A DNA stretch of 64,000 bases from Hypericum androsaemum (lineage: Eukaryota > Streptophyta > Magnoliopsida > Malpighiales > Hypericaceae). Numbering within the stretch: the stretch's first letter is position 1; each line of letters opens with the position of its first letter. Below the pieces are notes generated by a model. That model was not told the DNA's origin. It made no database searches and worked only from the letters and a program-made list of their open reading frames with translations. The stretch spans positions 6,669,263 through 6,733,262 of the forward strand of contig OZ023180.1 of assembly GCA_963995505.1 (NCBI GenBank), given 5' to 3'. Both the position numbers and the translations under genes were made by a program. This document shows, in pieces, positions 35,900-48,587 of this stretch.

Positions 35900-37619
35900 C
35901 CGCCCCTCCTTAGGAACAAGCTAGTCCCGAGCTGTCAACCGTGATGGTAAGGGAAGAGGGTCGAAGTAAGGTGTCAAGTCAGCAACATTGAACGTCTTGG
36001 ACACACCAAACTCGTCAGGAAGATCAACAACATAGGCATTATCATTGACCCGTCATAAAATCTTGTAAGGTCTATACTTCTTAGGCTGAAGTTTTCCACC
36101 CATATTAGCGGGCATCCGCTCCTTCGTGAAATAAACCATAACTTCCTCACCAGGCTGAAATATTTGTACACGTCGATGGCTATCAACACGAGCCTTCTCC
36201 TTTTGATTAGTAGCTTCCAGCCTTTTCTTGACGGCTTCCAACAGAGTTCACGTGCTCGGCATAAGTCACAGCTGCCGGGTTAGCACGAGTTGGCTTAGAA
36301 ACGGACGAAATGTCCACCAGGTGATTCAGAACCTTGGTGTAGACTAAGGAGAATGGAGAGTGTCCCATTGACCTGTGAACAGCTCCATTATATGCAAACT
36401 CAGCTATAGGCAAGGCCAAGTCCCATTGACGCTGCCTCTCATGACAAAGACTCCGCAAGAGACTTCCAAGAGTGCTGTTGGTAGCTTCGGTTTGCCCATC
36501 AGTTTGAGGATGAGCGGTGGTGCTAAATTGTAAGGTTGCATCAAACATCCGCCACAAAGTCTTCCAAAAGCTTGCAAGGAACTTCGTATCCCGGTCAGAA
36601 GTTATAGTCCTTGGTACACCATGAAGTCGCACCACCTCGCGGAAGAATAGTTTGGCAACTCCATGAGCATCGGTTGTTTTCTTGCATGGAACAACCTGTC
36701 AACAACAACAAAAATAGAATCTGTACCACGCGGGGTATGGGGTAAGCCAAGGATAAAGTCCATGCTGAGATCTTCCCAAATGTTCTTCGGGATTGGCAAA
36801 GGAGTATATAATCCCGTGTTTTGCACGGTACCCTTCGTTTCTTGGCATACACGACAATGCTTCACCACCTTGCCAACTTATGTTCTCATCTTTGGCCAAT
36901 AAAAATGTTCGGCCAAGGCAGCCAAAGTCTTGTCCCGACCTAAATGAGCCGAGAGACCACCACCATGCATCTCCCAAACTAAATGATCTCGCAACGAGGT
37001 CTTAGGAATGCAAAGCTGATTGCCTTTCATCAGAAAACCTTCATGCACAAAATAATTTTCGTGGCCAATTCCCTTCTTGCATTTCAACCAAATCTCAGAA
37101 AAATCTTCATCTTCAGCATACGAATCACGTAGACAATCAAAAGCGGTAATATATCCCCTCAATTCAGTAAGTAGAGTGACTCTTCTACTCAAAGCATCAG
37201 CCACAACATTCTGAGTGCCACTTTTATGCGTGATTCGGAAAGGAAATTTTCGTAGGTAAGTGGTCCAACGAGCATGCATATGATTGGACAACTTAGATTG
37301 ATCATTCAGAAATTTGAGAGCTCTATGATCCGTGTATAGGACAAATTCCTTACCAACCAGGTAATGTTTCCAATTCTTCAAGGCACGGAACACAGCATAG
37401 AACTCCTTCTCGTACGTGGACCAAGTCTGCCAATGTTTCTCCTGAGACAACACAGCCCCTATACCAAGTCCGGAAGCATCCACATCCACGTCAAAAAGTG
37501 TACCAAAATTAGGTAAAGCAAGCACGGGCGCTGAACTTAGTGCGTCTTTGAGTTGACGGAAAGCACGCTCCGCCTCTCCATCCCACAAGAAAGGCACTTG
37601 CTTCTTGAGAAGAGAAGTA
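35900..37619 (-). pseudogene. Ty3/gypsy RNase H and integrase (broken)
   Basis: It starts within RNase H (VDVDASGLGIGAVLSQEKHW), then the zinc-binding HLGRDKTLAAL and HCRVCQETK. The integrase core shows the acidic residues in [18 protein letters not shown] and HPQTDGQTEATN. The C-terminal part, GEEVMVYF, runs to the 3' non-coding region before the LTR. Frames at 37711-36878, 36868-36602, 36635-36207 and 36241-36053 overlap, so at least three frameshifts separate them. Confidence 0.8.
37067..37619 (-). repeat. Direct repeat of the RNase H region (second copy at 31553-32140)
   Basis: The two copies are nearly the same by eye. The copy at 31553-32140 has about 36 extra bases (AACTTCTCGCTGAAAAAGG region). 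Both end at GAAGAGAAGT. Their presence at the two edges of the minus-strand block shows that the block is longer than one unit of a circle. Confidence 0.8.
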
Positions 37620-37752
37620 CATTCTTGTTGTTCAACGCCCTTGCTGACCGTCCGCTTAGGACAACCCTTCCTTTCGTTGACGGAAGTCACGAACGGTAGG
37701 AATTCACTCAAAATTTCTGAACTTGTTTGAATAGATTCCGCTACGCTACATC

Positions 37753-38421
37753 AAGAACCTACTTTGTAAGATTTCGCATGATTTATATTAGACATGTAGC
37801 ACAGAAAATTCAATCCAAATCAAGAATTCCGCACAAAACCACTTAGAATTTTTGACAAAATCTTCAAATAGCTCTAGCTTTCAAACAACTGTGAATTTGG
37901 TCCCAAAAGTCTATCATCATGGCGAAGCCATAAATCATGTAGATCGTTAAATTCTCTTTTCAAAAAAAATAATAGCAAAAACTTCAAAACGAGTCAAAAG
38001 TTATAGTCTCCCGAAGTTTTTGGTGGTTATAGCCCCAAAACCACTTTTTTGGCACAAAACCACTTTTAAAAACCACTCACCCATGATACGCGCGCGTCAG
38101 ACCTGCAGTATCATGTTGCTGGTCCCCTGTTATCTGTATTCAATCCGCTTCCGAGTAAAATACATATGCTCATAGGAGGGTTACAAAAGTTGTATGTTCT
38201 TAGTGGTAGAGTAAATTCGTGACTTGTTATTCAATCCGCACACGAGTTTGCTTCTCTAAGAATATGCTTGACCTTGCGTCTCACTTCGTGATCAAGACCT
38301 CACAGATGTTCGAGATGAGTGGAGAGCATGTGACGAAGTAGGCTAAGGTATAAGATTCCACTTCAAGATGTAGGCATGTTTATTTAATATTACATGAATA
38401 AAGTAGTCTTAGTGTCCACAG
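37753..38421. other. Spacer between the gypsy insertion and Csl copy C
   Basis: After the AGAAC duplication the sequence contains two TTCAATCCGC phrases (about 38139 and 38231) and CCAAAACCACTTTT-type repeats, possibly an old unclassified retroelement piece. 38350-38421 would be the 3' UTR of copy C. Nothing else was recognised. Confidence 0.35.
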
Positions 38422-41400
38422 TTAACCCCTTGAGGTCTTCAAGCACAGATGCACAAACAACAATGTGAAGAGAGTAGACTTGAAAATCGTCAAAAGAGGG
38501 ATCCCATACTTCCCTTTCCTAAATAACCCTTGCAAGAAGGGCCACAAGCACATCACCAACAATGTACTACACACCATTTCCCCAAATCTTGGTCCAACAT
38601 TTCCACCACCAACATCGGACATTTGAAGCCCGAAGACGCCCATACCCAGAGAGGTCAAGTGAACTAGCAAAAGGGTAGTCCCGGGAACAAAAATGGGTGA
38701 GTGGTCAAAGGTAAACTTACTCGGATCACCATCTGGTTGGTCCTTCTGTGTGACTTCAAAGACAGTTTGTGAAATTCCAAGTAACTTAAGAAACACACCC
38801 AACACCCCGAATAGCCATGCACTTGTTGACACTATCCTCGCCATTTTCTGGTTGTTCCACCACGCCCGGATCGATAAGCCAGCGCCGAGATACTCGACTA
38901 TGTAGTATACCATGTAGCTTGTCAAAAGTGCACCGAAGATGTAAATCGCTGGCTCTTGAAACTGCATCCAAAGATTCGAATGAGAGAAAATTTTCAACAA
39001 ACCAAGAACTATAAGTAATTGTGCATGACCTTACATTTGGAAGAAAACGGGAGCTCGATATAATGCAATAAGCTGGGAGGAGTGCATAGCATAGTTCCGG
39101 GATGGATCGCAAATTCCAGAGGAGGAGAAACAAATAGGCCAAGCTCTGTCTAAATTGGAGCTTCGCTGTAATTGTTAAGATGATTGGGCTTCTTCTAGAG
39201 ATCAAGACTTCAAGCAAGCCCGTGGCCCACCTCTTCTGTTGGGTCAACGAAGCTGGCCCACCGGTCGGCGCACATCCCAAGAAGGCCGGTGGGCTCATAT
39301 TGAAGTAGATGGACCTCCAACCCCTTCCGTGGATGCTTAAAGATGTCATTATGTCTTCTGTTGCTGATCCATAGCGCCAGCCCACCTGTACGGGAAAATT
39401 AATAATTACAGCCTAACGACTTCCTCCTACTCTTGCACATAATATAGAATCGTATGTATAAGAAGCTCATAGTTGCACATTTCACCATGAAATTTCGTCC
39501 CATTTTGCTGGTATCTGTCTATTAAAGACGTCTTAAAAACATGTCTCTCACTAAACTATCTCGTTGAACTACTAAACATTTAGATTAATTAGAGTCGAGA
39601 CGAATCACAACAGGAAATTAAATTGTCCCAGTACCTCTGAGCCCCATTGAGTATTCTTCTCGTAGCCACAGCTAGCAACTGATTTTGCTGCTTCAATCAA
39701 TTCCTGCGGATTTTTAGGACCAGTTGTTATCTTCTCCTGCAATGCATTTCTTGCTGATTTGATGAAATCGCGGGAGTCGCCAAAAATTCTCTGCAGCTCC
39801 TTGTCGTTCAAATTAACTAATAAAAATTGTTAAAAAATGGAGTCAAATAAGGATAAGCTACGTTGACGATCCAGTTCCGGTACAGAATGATTTTCTTTTT
39901 TTGAATATACCATGGACCGGAGTGAGGTGACTTGCTTCGTTCCCAATATCATCCGGACACAATCCGTAGATAATTTTCCGCCTGTGGAAGCATCCCGATC
40001 CCTCGTAGAAGGCTCCTTGAAGGCCACCGACGCCTGGAGCGAGGTACTAAACCAAGAAAACTAAAATCAACAAATTATATGATCTCGTAGCTTAAGACTT
40101 CCAAAAGGAATAATGTTCCCTTATTGCAAACATTCTTAGGAATACCATGGAATGACAGAATTGGACAGTTCAAGAGATATCTTTTGTAGATAAGATTTCT
40201 ACTCATGGTATTCCAGAATATAATGGCGTAGGTTTTTTGTTGTCCTAGGTTGGTCTCTCGGGCACTAGGTGTTTGGCGGGCTTTGTTGTTGTTTGGTGGG
40301 CTTCGTCTCTTTTTGGGGGTTGGCTGTAGAAAGTTTTGTCTAGCAATTATCGGTTGGTCAATTGTTGGACAAATCTTTCTCTTTAGTTTTAGTTTTGTCA
40401 TAGTTGACCTCTTTTCTGTCACCTTCCATGACACACTGTACAAAGATCATTTCTGGGTGTTCACTCCGACTTTTGTGTGAAGGTTTTTCACCCGTAACAT
40501 ATTTGTACATAACACCATGATTAATGTAATTCTACTTTTTCAAAAAAAAAAGGAATAATGTTAGATTTTGTATTTTTCTTGCGTACCTTGTGAAGAACCA
40601 CATGTTGATTCCCAAAAGGGTCGTCCTTCACCCCGTCGTAGAAACACTGAGGAGCCTGAACAAATCCGCTATCTCTCTCTTGCTTGGAACCATGGAATAG
40701 GCACATTGCAGAGCGGATAATTTGTGGGTTATTAACGTACATGTCACAGTCTACGTTTAGCATGTACGGTGCGTTGGTCATCACTCCGGAGACTCTTGTC
40801 TGTTCCATTCAAATATCACAAATAACGACTTAAAGACTTCACATAACAAAATACAAATCATCGGAATTTTATTTGAACAGTCTACGTTTAGCAACTTACT
40901 AAGACGTTCATTGCACCCGCTTTGTAGTGATGTGGATCCTTGGGTCTCTTCTCCCGGGATATGTAAATTAAATGAGGTAACCAATCCAATTGATCTTGCC
41001 CCTTGTTTTCCAATATGACCTGTGGAAACATTGATACACCAACTAATTAAATTATGGTTAAACAAACTTAATGCCGCATGTACAGCCAAGTGTTACGAAT
41101 TTTTATGAGCCGAAGTGCAAATAAATTTATCACAATAATTTTAATATTTATTATGGATAAAAGTAAATGGTATAAATAAACTAGCAAAAAGAGTCAACTG
41201 AATTTACGCAAAATAACTCTCTATAAGAAAAAAATCATAAGACAAACTTTGTAACATTTCCGATGAAATAGAGAATAATTATCATTGTTTTCAAAAATGA
41301 CTCGGAGTCCGACCCGGACCAGTTAATTCTGGGTTAACTGGTCCGACCGATTAAACCACCGATCAGACCAGATCTTTTTTAATTAAAAAATAATTTCTAA

Positions 41401-44400
41401 AATTATTTATATATAGAATATATGTATACTCGTATATATAATCACACACACGCCTCCAAAAATTATCAAATACGTGCACAAATAAACTAAATACATGTGC
41501 CGGGAAATTTTTTTAAATTCTAGGGTTAGAATTTGGAAAAAAAATGACAAAATTCGGTAAGTTGAGGCTCGATTATTCACCTTTTTGGGGCAAAACCTAA
41601 CGAACCAAAATTTTTCGGGTCACTTTTCTAGTCCAACCATCTAGTCCGACCGAAAAAAGTCCGGTTCGTTAGGTTGGCGTCCTGACCAAGTTTTTTGATA
41701 TGTTAAACCTTCTGATTCGTGGTCTAACTGGTCGAACCGCCAGTCGAACTGCATCTTTAAAAACGATGATAATTATGAATATATGTGCTTCGCTATTTAA
41801 AGTTAGGGAAAATTACCTTCGGCCCTCTGGAGTTTGTTTAAATCACTGTTTTAACTCCTCCTGTTTCGAAACCTAAACTTTGGCCACTAAGACCCCTGCC
41901 GTCGGCATCGTAAAAATAATTTAAAAATAAAAAAGGCTGCCCTCTCTCTACCTCGTCTTCTCTCTTCCCCTCCCTCCCCTCTATCCTCCATGATTGACCC
42001 TTGAATCTAGACGGCTCCATTAATGGTGCGACTCCATTAACGGTTCTACTTATATAAGAAGAAGGAGACGAAAGGATTAATCGAATACAAGGATGAAGCT
42101 GGTTTATCTACTTTAATTAAGTCTTTTCAGTAGTTTTTACCATTAAATTGTAATTAATTATTCTAAATTTTTTCTGAAATTTTTTCAACCAACCTCTTAG
42201 TTGGTGTTGACCCTGCATTCATTTGGAAATCACATAATGGGATATTAGAGGCTATATTTTTATGTCCACGTGAACACGGATTGAAGATCTAGAGGAAAAT
42301 GGCGAGGGTTCTAGAGAAAAGGAGATCTTTGAAAATAATTTCATAGAGGTCCAGGAAGTTCCAAAGAAGAAATAAACGGGGAGGTGGTGGAAGGATGAGG
42401 GGCGCTGGACGACGAAGGAAGAGGAGATCTAGAGCTTCAAAGAAAGAAAATTCTGGAGGTTGAAGGAGATAAAAATTTGAATTTGAAGTAGAAAGTCATT
42501 GGACTCTTGAAAGGGAAGATAATGAGGGAACTGAATCGCAGCGGCCAATGAAATCTGGGACAAACAAGGATGACAACACCACTGTCGTGTTTGTGAAGGG
42601 GCTTAACTGCCCTGGCAAGCTCTACGAGTGTCAACAATGGAAGAGGGAGGGGAGAGAGATGTCAGGAGAATAAACGCACATTAGAGAGACCAAAGTTTAG
42701 ATTTCGAAACAAAAAAAATTAAAATGATAATTTAAACAAATTCTAGGAGTCGAGAATATCTCATTTTGTTGTTACGGTAAAGTTGGTGGGACCATTACAA
42801 ATCAATTTTCTCCGACACCATTTAATTTGGTGGTACTCTTGTGGGACTCCATACGATTTTATCAACCAATTAAATTATTGGCACATGACCGTAAGCATAT
42901 GCACGCGGTTATGTATGTAATTATTTATTGTATCACAAAGTAACACGTATCTAAACGACACAAGAATTAAATAAATTGACAAAAATTTCAGGTTATATAT
43001 AAATTTTTAAAAATTTTTTTTGTTGTAACATGGGCGATTTTTATATCTGTACCAAAGTATTAACTTGTGCCATAATGGTCATAATTTATTATTAAAACAA
43101 AAAATATAGCATTCTTCTGTATGAAGTATGAACATATAATAAAAATATATAGAAATAAATTACCAACCTTGATAATTGTTGGATGGTTTCTGCGATCTAC
43201 GTTGCAGAAACAAGTCAAATCACCCGTTACATCAGCCAAAATAGATTTTTCGGCTGCGACTCTGATTTTGTAGGTCAGCTCCTCATATGCATCCTGACAC
43301 CATGTGGTGTACAAATTTACTGTTAAAGAAGCTTCGAGGCTTTTCTTTCATTTATATTTTTTGTGTGATAATAAATTACATGGGAAATTTATAATGGGAC
43401 ATTTTATTACCGAGCTTTTGCTCGTTACAGTCATTAAAATTCATAATCAACTAAAAACGTTGAGCACGAATGTCAAATAAGAAATTGTCATTCTACTAAA
43501 AATCTCAAGTCCTTAAAACAGCGGTAACTCTTAAATACGACAGAATTATGAGATTCACTCATATTAATTTTATATTAGAACTCAATATTAGAACTCAAAA
43601 CTTTACAACAATCAACTTTATGTCTGTTGACTCTAATTAACAAAAAATTCACGTGTCATATAGTAGGAGGTAGATTTATGAAGCGATCATTTAGTATAAA
43701 GTGGGTCGCAGCCACCAGTTGGTACAAATAATATTCAACTTAGATTCTTTTAATTATAATTATGTGTGAAATTTAAGTTCTATGAATAAAAAAATAATAA
43801 AAAGAATCGTTAGACACCGACAGTAATAAGATATTCATTTAAAAAGTGGGTGTGGGCCGGATTTTACTCTCAATATTTAAACTTCCTAACATAAGGTAAA
43901 ACTAATTTCGTATCCCATGATTAAATATAATATCTATAGGTTAATAGATGATTGGTGTAAAAATGTACGTTCAAGAAAAATATATTAAACTAGTAGTCGT
44001 CCTGTCCAAAATCAATTGACATTCCATAGATTATAATGTAACAGCAAGCAAAACTTAAACGAAAAAGGGAAGGATCCTAGTTGAAAATATCAACTCACTT
44101 TCAGGTTATTCCATTCTCGCCGGAACTCCGACGAGGAAGCATCCGCCGGTGGTGACTTGCACTCCACCGAGAAGTACCTAAACGGCGCTCTGATTTGGAC
44201 GTTGTGCTTCTTGCAAAATGGAACCCACATTTTAGCGAACTTGGATGCCTCAACGAGGGAGTAATAAGTGAGAGCCGAGCATCCGTCGTCGGAGACGTAG
44301 CAAGCTAGCTTGTCGGCCGGATAGTCAACGGCCAGTAGAGAAAGCACCGTGTTCGCCGTGATTATTGGCGGCTCTAGAACCGGGTCCGCCGTTGTCACGA

Positions 44401-44825
44401 ACATATCCACCGGCGGAAGCTCATCCACTCTAATAAAAATAATTTAGAATCTCTATATTAAAACTTAAACAATCCCTAAACACCCTCTGTCAAACAATGT
44501 TTATCGGGTCAAAGTTGACACAAACGCGAACAACAACGGACATGAGATTAGCTCGTTCTTACCTCTGTGACAGACGTTGTGGGTATGCTTTATAGTCGGT
44601 GGGATTCCATTTAGAACTGATAGTGAGAACCCAAACGAAGGTGAACCACAGCTCACAAAGGAATGCGAGACGCCAAGCAAATCCATGGTCGTTAAGTGTG
44701 ATTAAGCGGTAACCGAGGACGGAAAGAAGAAGGAAGAGGATGGTGATGTCAAAAACTCTATGAAGAGGGTACTTGAGCGTTACTTTTTCGTAAAGAGGCA
44801 GGGGACTCGGTGAACAGCTAGCCAT
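38422..44825 (-). CDS. CslB/CslH-type cellulose synthase-like protein, copy C (intact)
   Basis: Nine exons: 44563-44825, 44099-44429, 43168-43293, 40900-41019, 40587-40799, 39911-40046, 39635-39816, 39035-39385 and 38422-38961. All joins use GT/AG and keep frame, giving about 753 aa, normal for the family. It is a membrane-bound, processive GT2 glycosyltransferase that polymerises a cell-wall glycan from a nucleotide sugar, probably in Golgi/ER membranes. Substrate use of dicot CslB/H is unresolved; grass CslH makes mixed-linkage glucan. The N terminus has two membrane helices (about residues 22-75). The catalytic set is complete: SDDGCS (134-139), DCDMY (297-301), TED (466-468) and QQKRW (506-510). 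The C-terminal exon has about six further helices. Start [14 protein letters not shown] is shared with the sister copies. Intron 3 is swollen to 2.1 kb by MITEs and intron 5 by a retroposon. Splicing needs a transcript to confirm. Confidence 0.9.
40118..40547 (+). mobile_element. Retroposon (LINE/SINE-like) in intron 5 of Csl copy C
   Basis: The 15-bp duplication AAAAGGAATAATGTT (40103-40117 and 40548-40562) is perfect, and the element ends in an A run (TTTTTCAAAAAAA). This is the signature of target-primed reverse transcription. The 430-bp body has no clear RT domain; it is a 5'-truncated LINE or a SINE. Confidence 0.8.
41270..41779. mobile_element. TIR MITE in intron 3 of Csl copy C
   Basis: The ends are inverted copies: ATAATTATCATTGTTTTCAA on the left and ATAATTATCATCGTTTTTAA on the reversed right, with subterminal CCGGACC and GGTCCGACC motifs on both sides. 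The duplication is unclear because the ends themselves are AT-rich. Confidence 0.65.
41806..42776. mobile_element. Mutator-like MITE in intron 3 of Csl copy C
   Basis: The left arm GAGTTTGTTTAAATCA, followed by TTTCGAAACCTAAACTTTGG, is mirrored on the reversed right as GAATTTGTTTAAATTA and TTTCGAAATCTAAACTTTGG. The arm start GGGAAAATTACCTTCGG resembles the other long-TIR elements here. The best duplication candidates are TTTAAAGTT and GGTAAAGTT (7 of 9), so the right border is approximate. Confidence 0.65.
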
Positions 44826-45157
44826 TTGAGAGAGGATATATGGATACTGGAGACTCTTTTCGTAGTGAAAATCTTGGTGCAATTGGTGGCAAGTGAACTT
44901 GTATTGTGTATTGAATAGTATAGTATGCGAAATTCTTTTAGCTTATAAACAGGCGCGGAATTATACGAGAGAGTTGGAACAAATGATATTGACATGGATT
45001 GAGGTTTAGAGTTTGAATAATACAATTATGAGTTATCGTTTAAATATAGGAATTAAATTACAATTATGAAGAAGAATGAAGGGAAAAAATGAAAGACTCG
45101 CAATTTTTTTAACCCAGTTTGTCAAACTAACTACGCCTCGATCGCTGCCCAACCAAG
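44826..45157. other. Upstream region of Csl copy C
   Basis: This is the promoter and 5' UTR region of the intact Csl gene, limited to about 330 bp by the LTR element at 45158. 44826-44900 resembles the DNA upstream of copies A and B (GGCAAGTGAACTTGTATT). No TATA box was assigned. Confidence 0.4.
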
Positions 45158-45528
45158 TGTTGGGAATGTCTCAAATCCTATTTAGTAATATTCCTAATGT
45201 AATAGGAGTTCTAATTAGGTAGGAACTCTATTTCATGTTTAGCATGTGATGACTAACTCCTATAAATAGGAGGGCATAGTTTATAATTCATTGGCTAAAC
45301 ACAATGAGTGGGGTAGTGTAGGCAGGGAGAAGGGCTTGAGGCGGGTAGTCTCGCCATAGCCTATGTATCCATTGTACTCCAAATATCATAGTGAAGATCG
45401 TCACTAACCCCACGGATGTAGGTCAGTGGACCGAACCACATATATCGCATGTCCTCAGTGTTCCTATGATTGCTATCTCTCTGTTGTTGTGTAAAGGGTG
45501 TATCAAAATTGCTTTCGCTGTCCTAAAA
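45158..45528 (+). repeat. 5' LTR of 45158-48958
   Basis: It starts TGTTGGGAATGTCTC and carries CTATAAATAGGAGG as a TATA-like box. Confidence 0.88.
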
Positions 45529-46005
45529 ACTGGTATCAAGTGTCTACCGGCGTGGAAGATTGGTGTGGAGTCTCTTTTGGATTTAGTGAAAATTTTAAAA
45601 TTGAGATAGAGGGGCCGATTTATAATTTCAGAAGAAGGACAAGGATAATTTGGTAATTCTTTCCAATTTGGGAGAAAATTAGATTAGGGTTTCAGTCCTT
45701 GGAGACTTGCCGCAAGAGAAGGGGGAGCTTGCCAGCCGCCGACAAGGGGAGATCACCTGTAGCCGCCTAATCCCACACCTGTAGTTGCCCCTTGTCGGTC
45801 CGGCGTGGCCGACTGCAGCATCGTGCTGTCATGGTCTCGAGGAGAGAGGCAGAAGACCCGATGAAAAGAGAGAAGCAGTCGAAGGAGCTGCGCGGGATGG
45901 AGAAGGTCTCTCGCGCCACCGCCATGTCTGAGGAAAGAGAAGCTGCATTTTTTCCATCGCTCCAAGAGAAGGAACAATCGCGAGCTGCATGTCACTATCG
46001 ATGAG

Positions 46006-47367
46006 TGTTGTAAACGCCCATATTTTTTTATGAGTTTCGTAAGTGTTTAATCATATTTTTATTCATTTTCGTTGTATCCAATTGAGTCTTTTTTATGTTT
46101 GTATATATTCGAGTCGTGGGATGGACTTCTACCGTTTGTCATGTATTTTTGCAGGAACGTGGAGCGGTTCGTGAGCACTTATAGCAAGGATGGGACAACA
46201 AGGTAGTTTGAGCAAAAATTTGAAGAGAGTTGCGGCCGCAAGTCAATTGGCGGCCGCAAGTCGGGCTGAATGGAGCATTCAGACAAAAATTTCTAGCGGC
46301 CGCCAGTCCCTGCGATGCCAGATTTTCTCGACTTCCTATTTTGTCAGGTATTCGAGTCATTCCAGATTTGGACGACTTTTGACCTCTTGTTTCGGCCATA
46401 GGACCCTAGTTATATTATTTTTCTTATTCTAGACCGCTCGGAATGGGCTAGAAAGACTTCTTGTTTAGGTTTACCTCCTATAGGTTTTCCTATTTTCTAG
46501 CTAGACATTTGACTATATATAGGCCATTAGTACTTAGGTTTTATTCATTCATTGTTCAAGCGAATTTGAGATAGCTTTTGGAGATTAATAAAATCAGAAT
46601 TTTGCTTAGCTACGTGGAGGAAGTTGGCAAGGCTTGCTCGAACGACTAAGCCTTCTCTTTCCCTACACTTATGCTTTTCGTTATGGTGTTTCCTATTGAT
46701 TTCTTTTCCTACACTTATGCTTTCCGTTATGGTATTTTCTATTGATTTTCATTGCTTCATGAATATGCTTAGCAAGTAAATTTCTTTAGAGTGTGATGCC
46801 CTAATATGTAATTGATTATCTATGTGAGTTTATAGTTCGAATATCTTTCGCGCTAGTTATTAATTGGTATGCTTAATACTTAACCTAACTTAATTACTTA
46901 TGTTATGATTAAAATTGATGAGAGTGAACCGAGAGGCACTCGAATTGATTGATAAACTAATTAGCTTGTTCTGAGTCATTAATGAGAGACATCTTGATAT
47001 TGTAAGAATAACCCGTTAGGATGAATCTTCATAATTGAGATTAGTATAGTTCTAAGTCTAATTGATGAGCAAAAATATTAATTAGTAACTTAAGTCTTTG
47101 CTATCTTAGTTTTGTCTATCCAATGAGCAAAAGCGTTAGAGGGATACATTAGAACACTCCGGGTGCTAGTTAATTCATAAGAACCATAATCTCGACATAT
47201 GTAGTTAATTCATAAGAGTATCATGCTCGTTTGTCTCCATTTAATCACAACCCTTTTTATTTACATTCCTAATTTTTCTTATTTTCTTACAACCTTGTTT
47301 ACATCTTTACAATCTTTAATTCTCCTGCTTCACATAATTAATTATTTCAATTTCATGTTCCAAACCT
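46006..47367 (+). mobile_element. Gypsy-type LTR nested in 45158-48958 (solo or partial)
   Basis: It begins TGTTGTAAACGCCCAT, like many plant gypsy LTRs. It contains GCGGCCGCAAGT motifs and a CTATATATAGG promoter-like site, and interrupts an alignable GC-rich tract (GGAGAGAG on either side). Clear termini and target-site duplication were not found. Confidence 0.5.
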
Positions 47368-48587
47368 CAGGGAGAGAGAAGATTTTCGGGGAGAGAAACT
47401 ACATAAATCCTGCTCCACCGCTGCTCCGAGGAGGAAGACCATCGCGCTTGAGCTCGTCGTCGACCGAGGCCGAGCTGTTGCCGCCAGCCCAGGCCATCGT
47501 TGAAGAGTTCAGGCCGCCGCTCCCTTGCTCAATTGGTGTTGGACTTAGGTTGGAGGAGAAGGAAACCCTAGATTTAAGTTGACCAAAAGTCAACAATTTT
47601 ATTATTTGACCAAAAGTCAAGGAATTGATTAAAAGTCAATATTTTGGCTGATTTACGGTTTTTTTTCAGGATTATTAGGCAGATTTGATGCGCGTGGTGA
47701 TTTCTTTTTCTGAGTTGAAACGAATTTGGTCATGCGTAGTTCAGATTAAGGTCTTGTTAAAGTAGATGAGCTCAGGTCATGTAGATTCACAGTTGAAGAT
47801 CGTGTATGAATTTTGGTTCGAATTGGAGGAGTGATACTCTCTTATTCCGTGGAGTTTGATTAGATCGTTTGGGTTCATAGTACTGGACCAGGAAGTAGAT
47901 TGTGTGAAGACCTTGAGTAGAGCTTGGGCCTGGTACTCGTCGACGAGGTGAAGATGTAGTGTAGAGGTTGCGTAGTGTAGTTTAGCACTCTTGTTGCAAG
48001 TGTCAATTTATTCACATGTGTTCTGCAGGTTACCACCAGTGTCCACGAGGATGAAGGAGTGAGGTACAATAATTCCAGAATTAGTGTCCAACAAGGTGTT
48101 CACGAGAAGGTGATGTAAGGCTGGAGTGAGGCATTCACAAGAAAGTGATGTAAAGTCTGGAAGTTGGTGCCCTCTGCTCCTGTTTTGATCGAAGATCGGT
48201 TGAGAAAGTATGGCACTGAAGAGCAGGGTGTAGCTTGCGTGCATATAGATTCTCCTGATAGATCAGTAATGTCGTGAAGGTGGAGATTTTCTGTGGAGTT
48301 GGAGTAGCGAAGATTGGTTAAGAAAGTATGGCGCCGAAGAGCAAGGTAAAGTTTGTGCGCATACAATTTTCTCCTAATGTGTTGAGTGATTGAGTGAACA
48401 TCCATGATGAGCAGATACTTGTGGAAGATTTTGGGTGGAGTTTTCAAATTGAGGCAGAAGATGATGTCATGTTCGAGGTGGAGCATGGAGGTTAATGGAA
48501 GAGGTACGCAGTGAAGATGATTGGATGTGAAAGAGTAGATGGAGCTCGAGATGACGAATTGTTTTAGATTTGATCCAAGTTCGAAAT

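Larger units (their letters stand above)
31468..37752 (-). mobile_element. Rearranged, circularly permuted Ty3/gypsy insertion
   Basis: A perfect TSD AGAAC (31463-31467 and 37753-37757) encloses an LTR start in plus orientation (TGACGTAGGG, 31468-31547) and an LTR end in plus orientation (CTACGCTACATCA, ending 37752). Everything between is in minus orientation and permuted: RNase H and integrase (37619 to 35900), a whole LTR (35898-35035), PBS, gag, protease, RT and RNase H again (to 31549). RNase H sequence is therefore present twice as a direct repeat. Stops and frameshifts are present in gag and pol. Confidence 0.85.

Noticed and set aside
31553..37619. Two independent tandem gypsy elements
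   Set aside because: There is only one complete LTR, one PBS and one AGAAC duplication at the outer borders; a single permuted insertion explains the data better.
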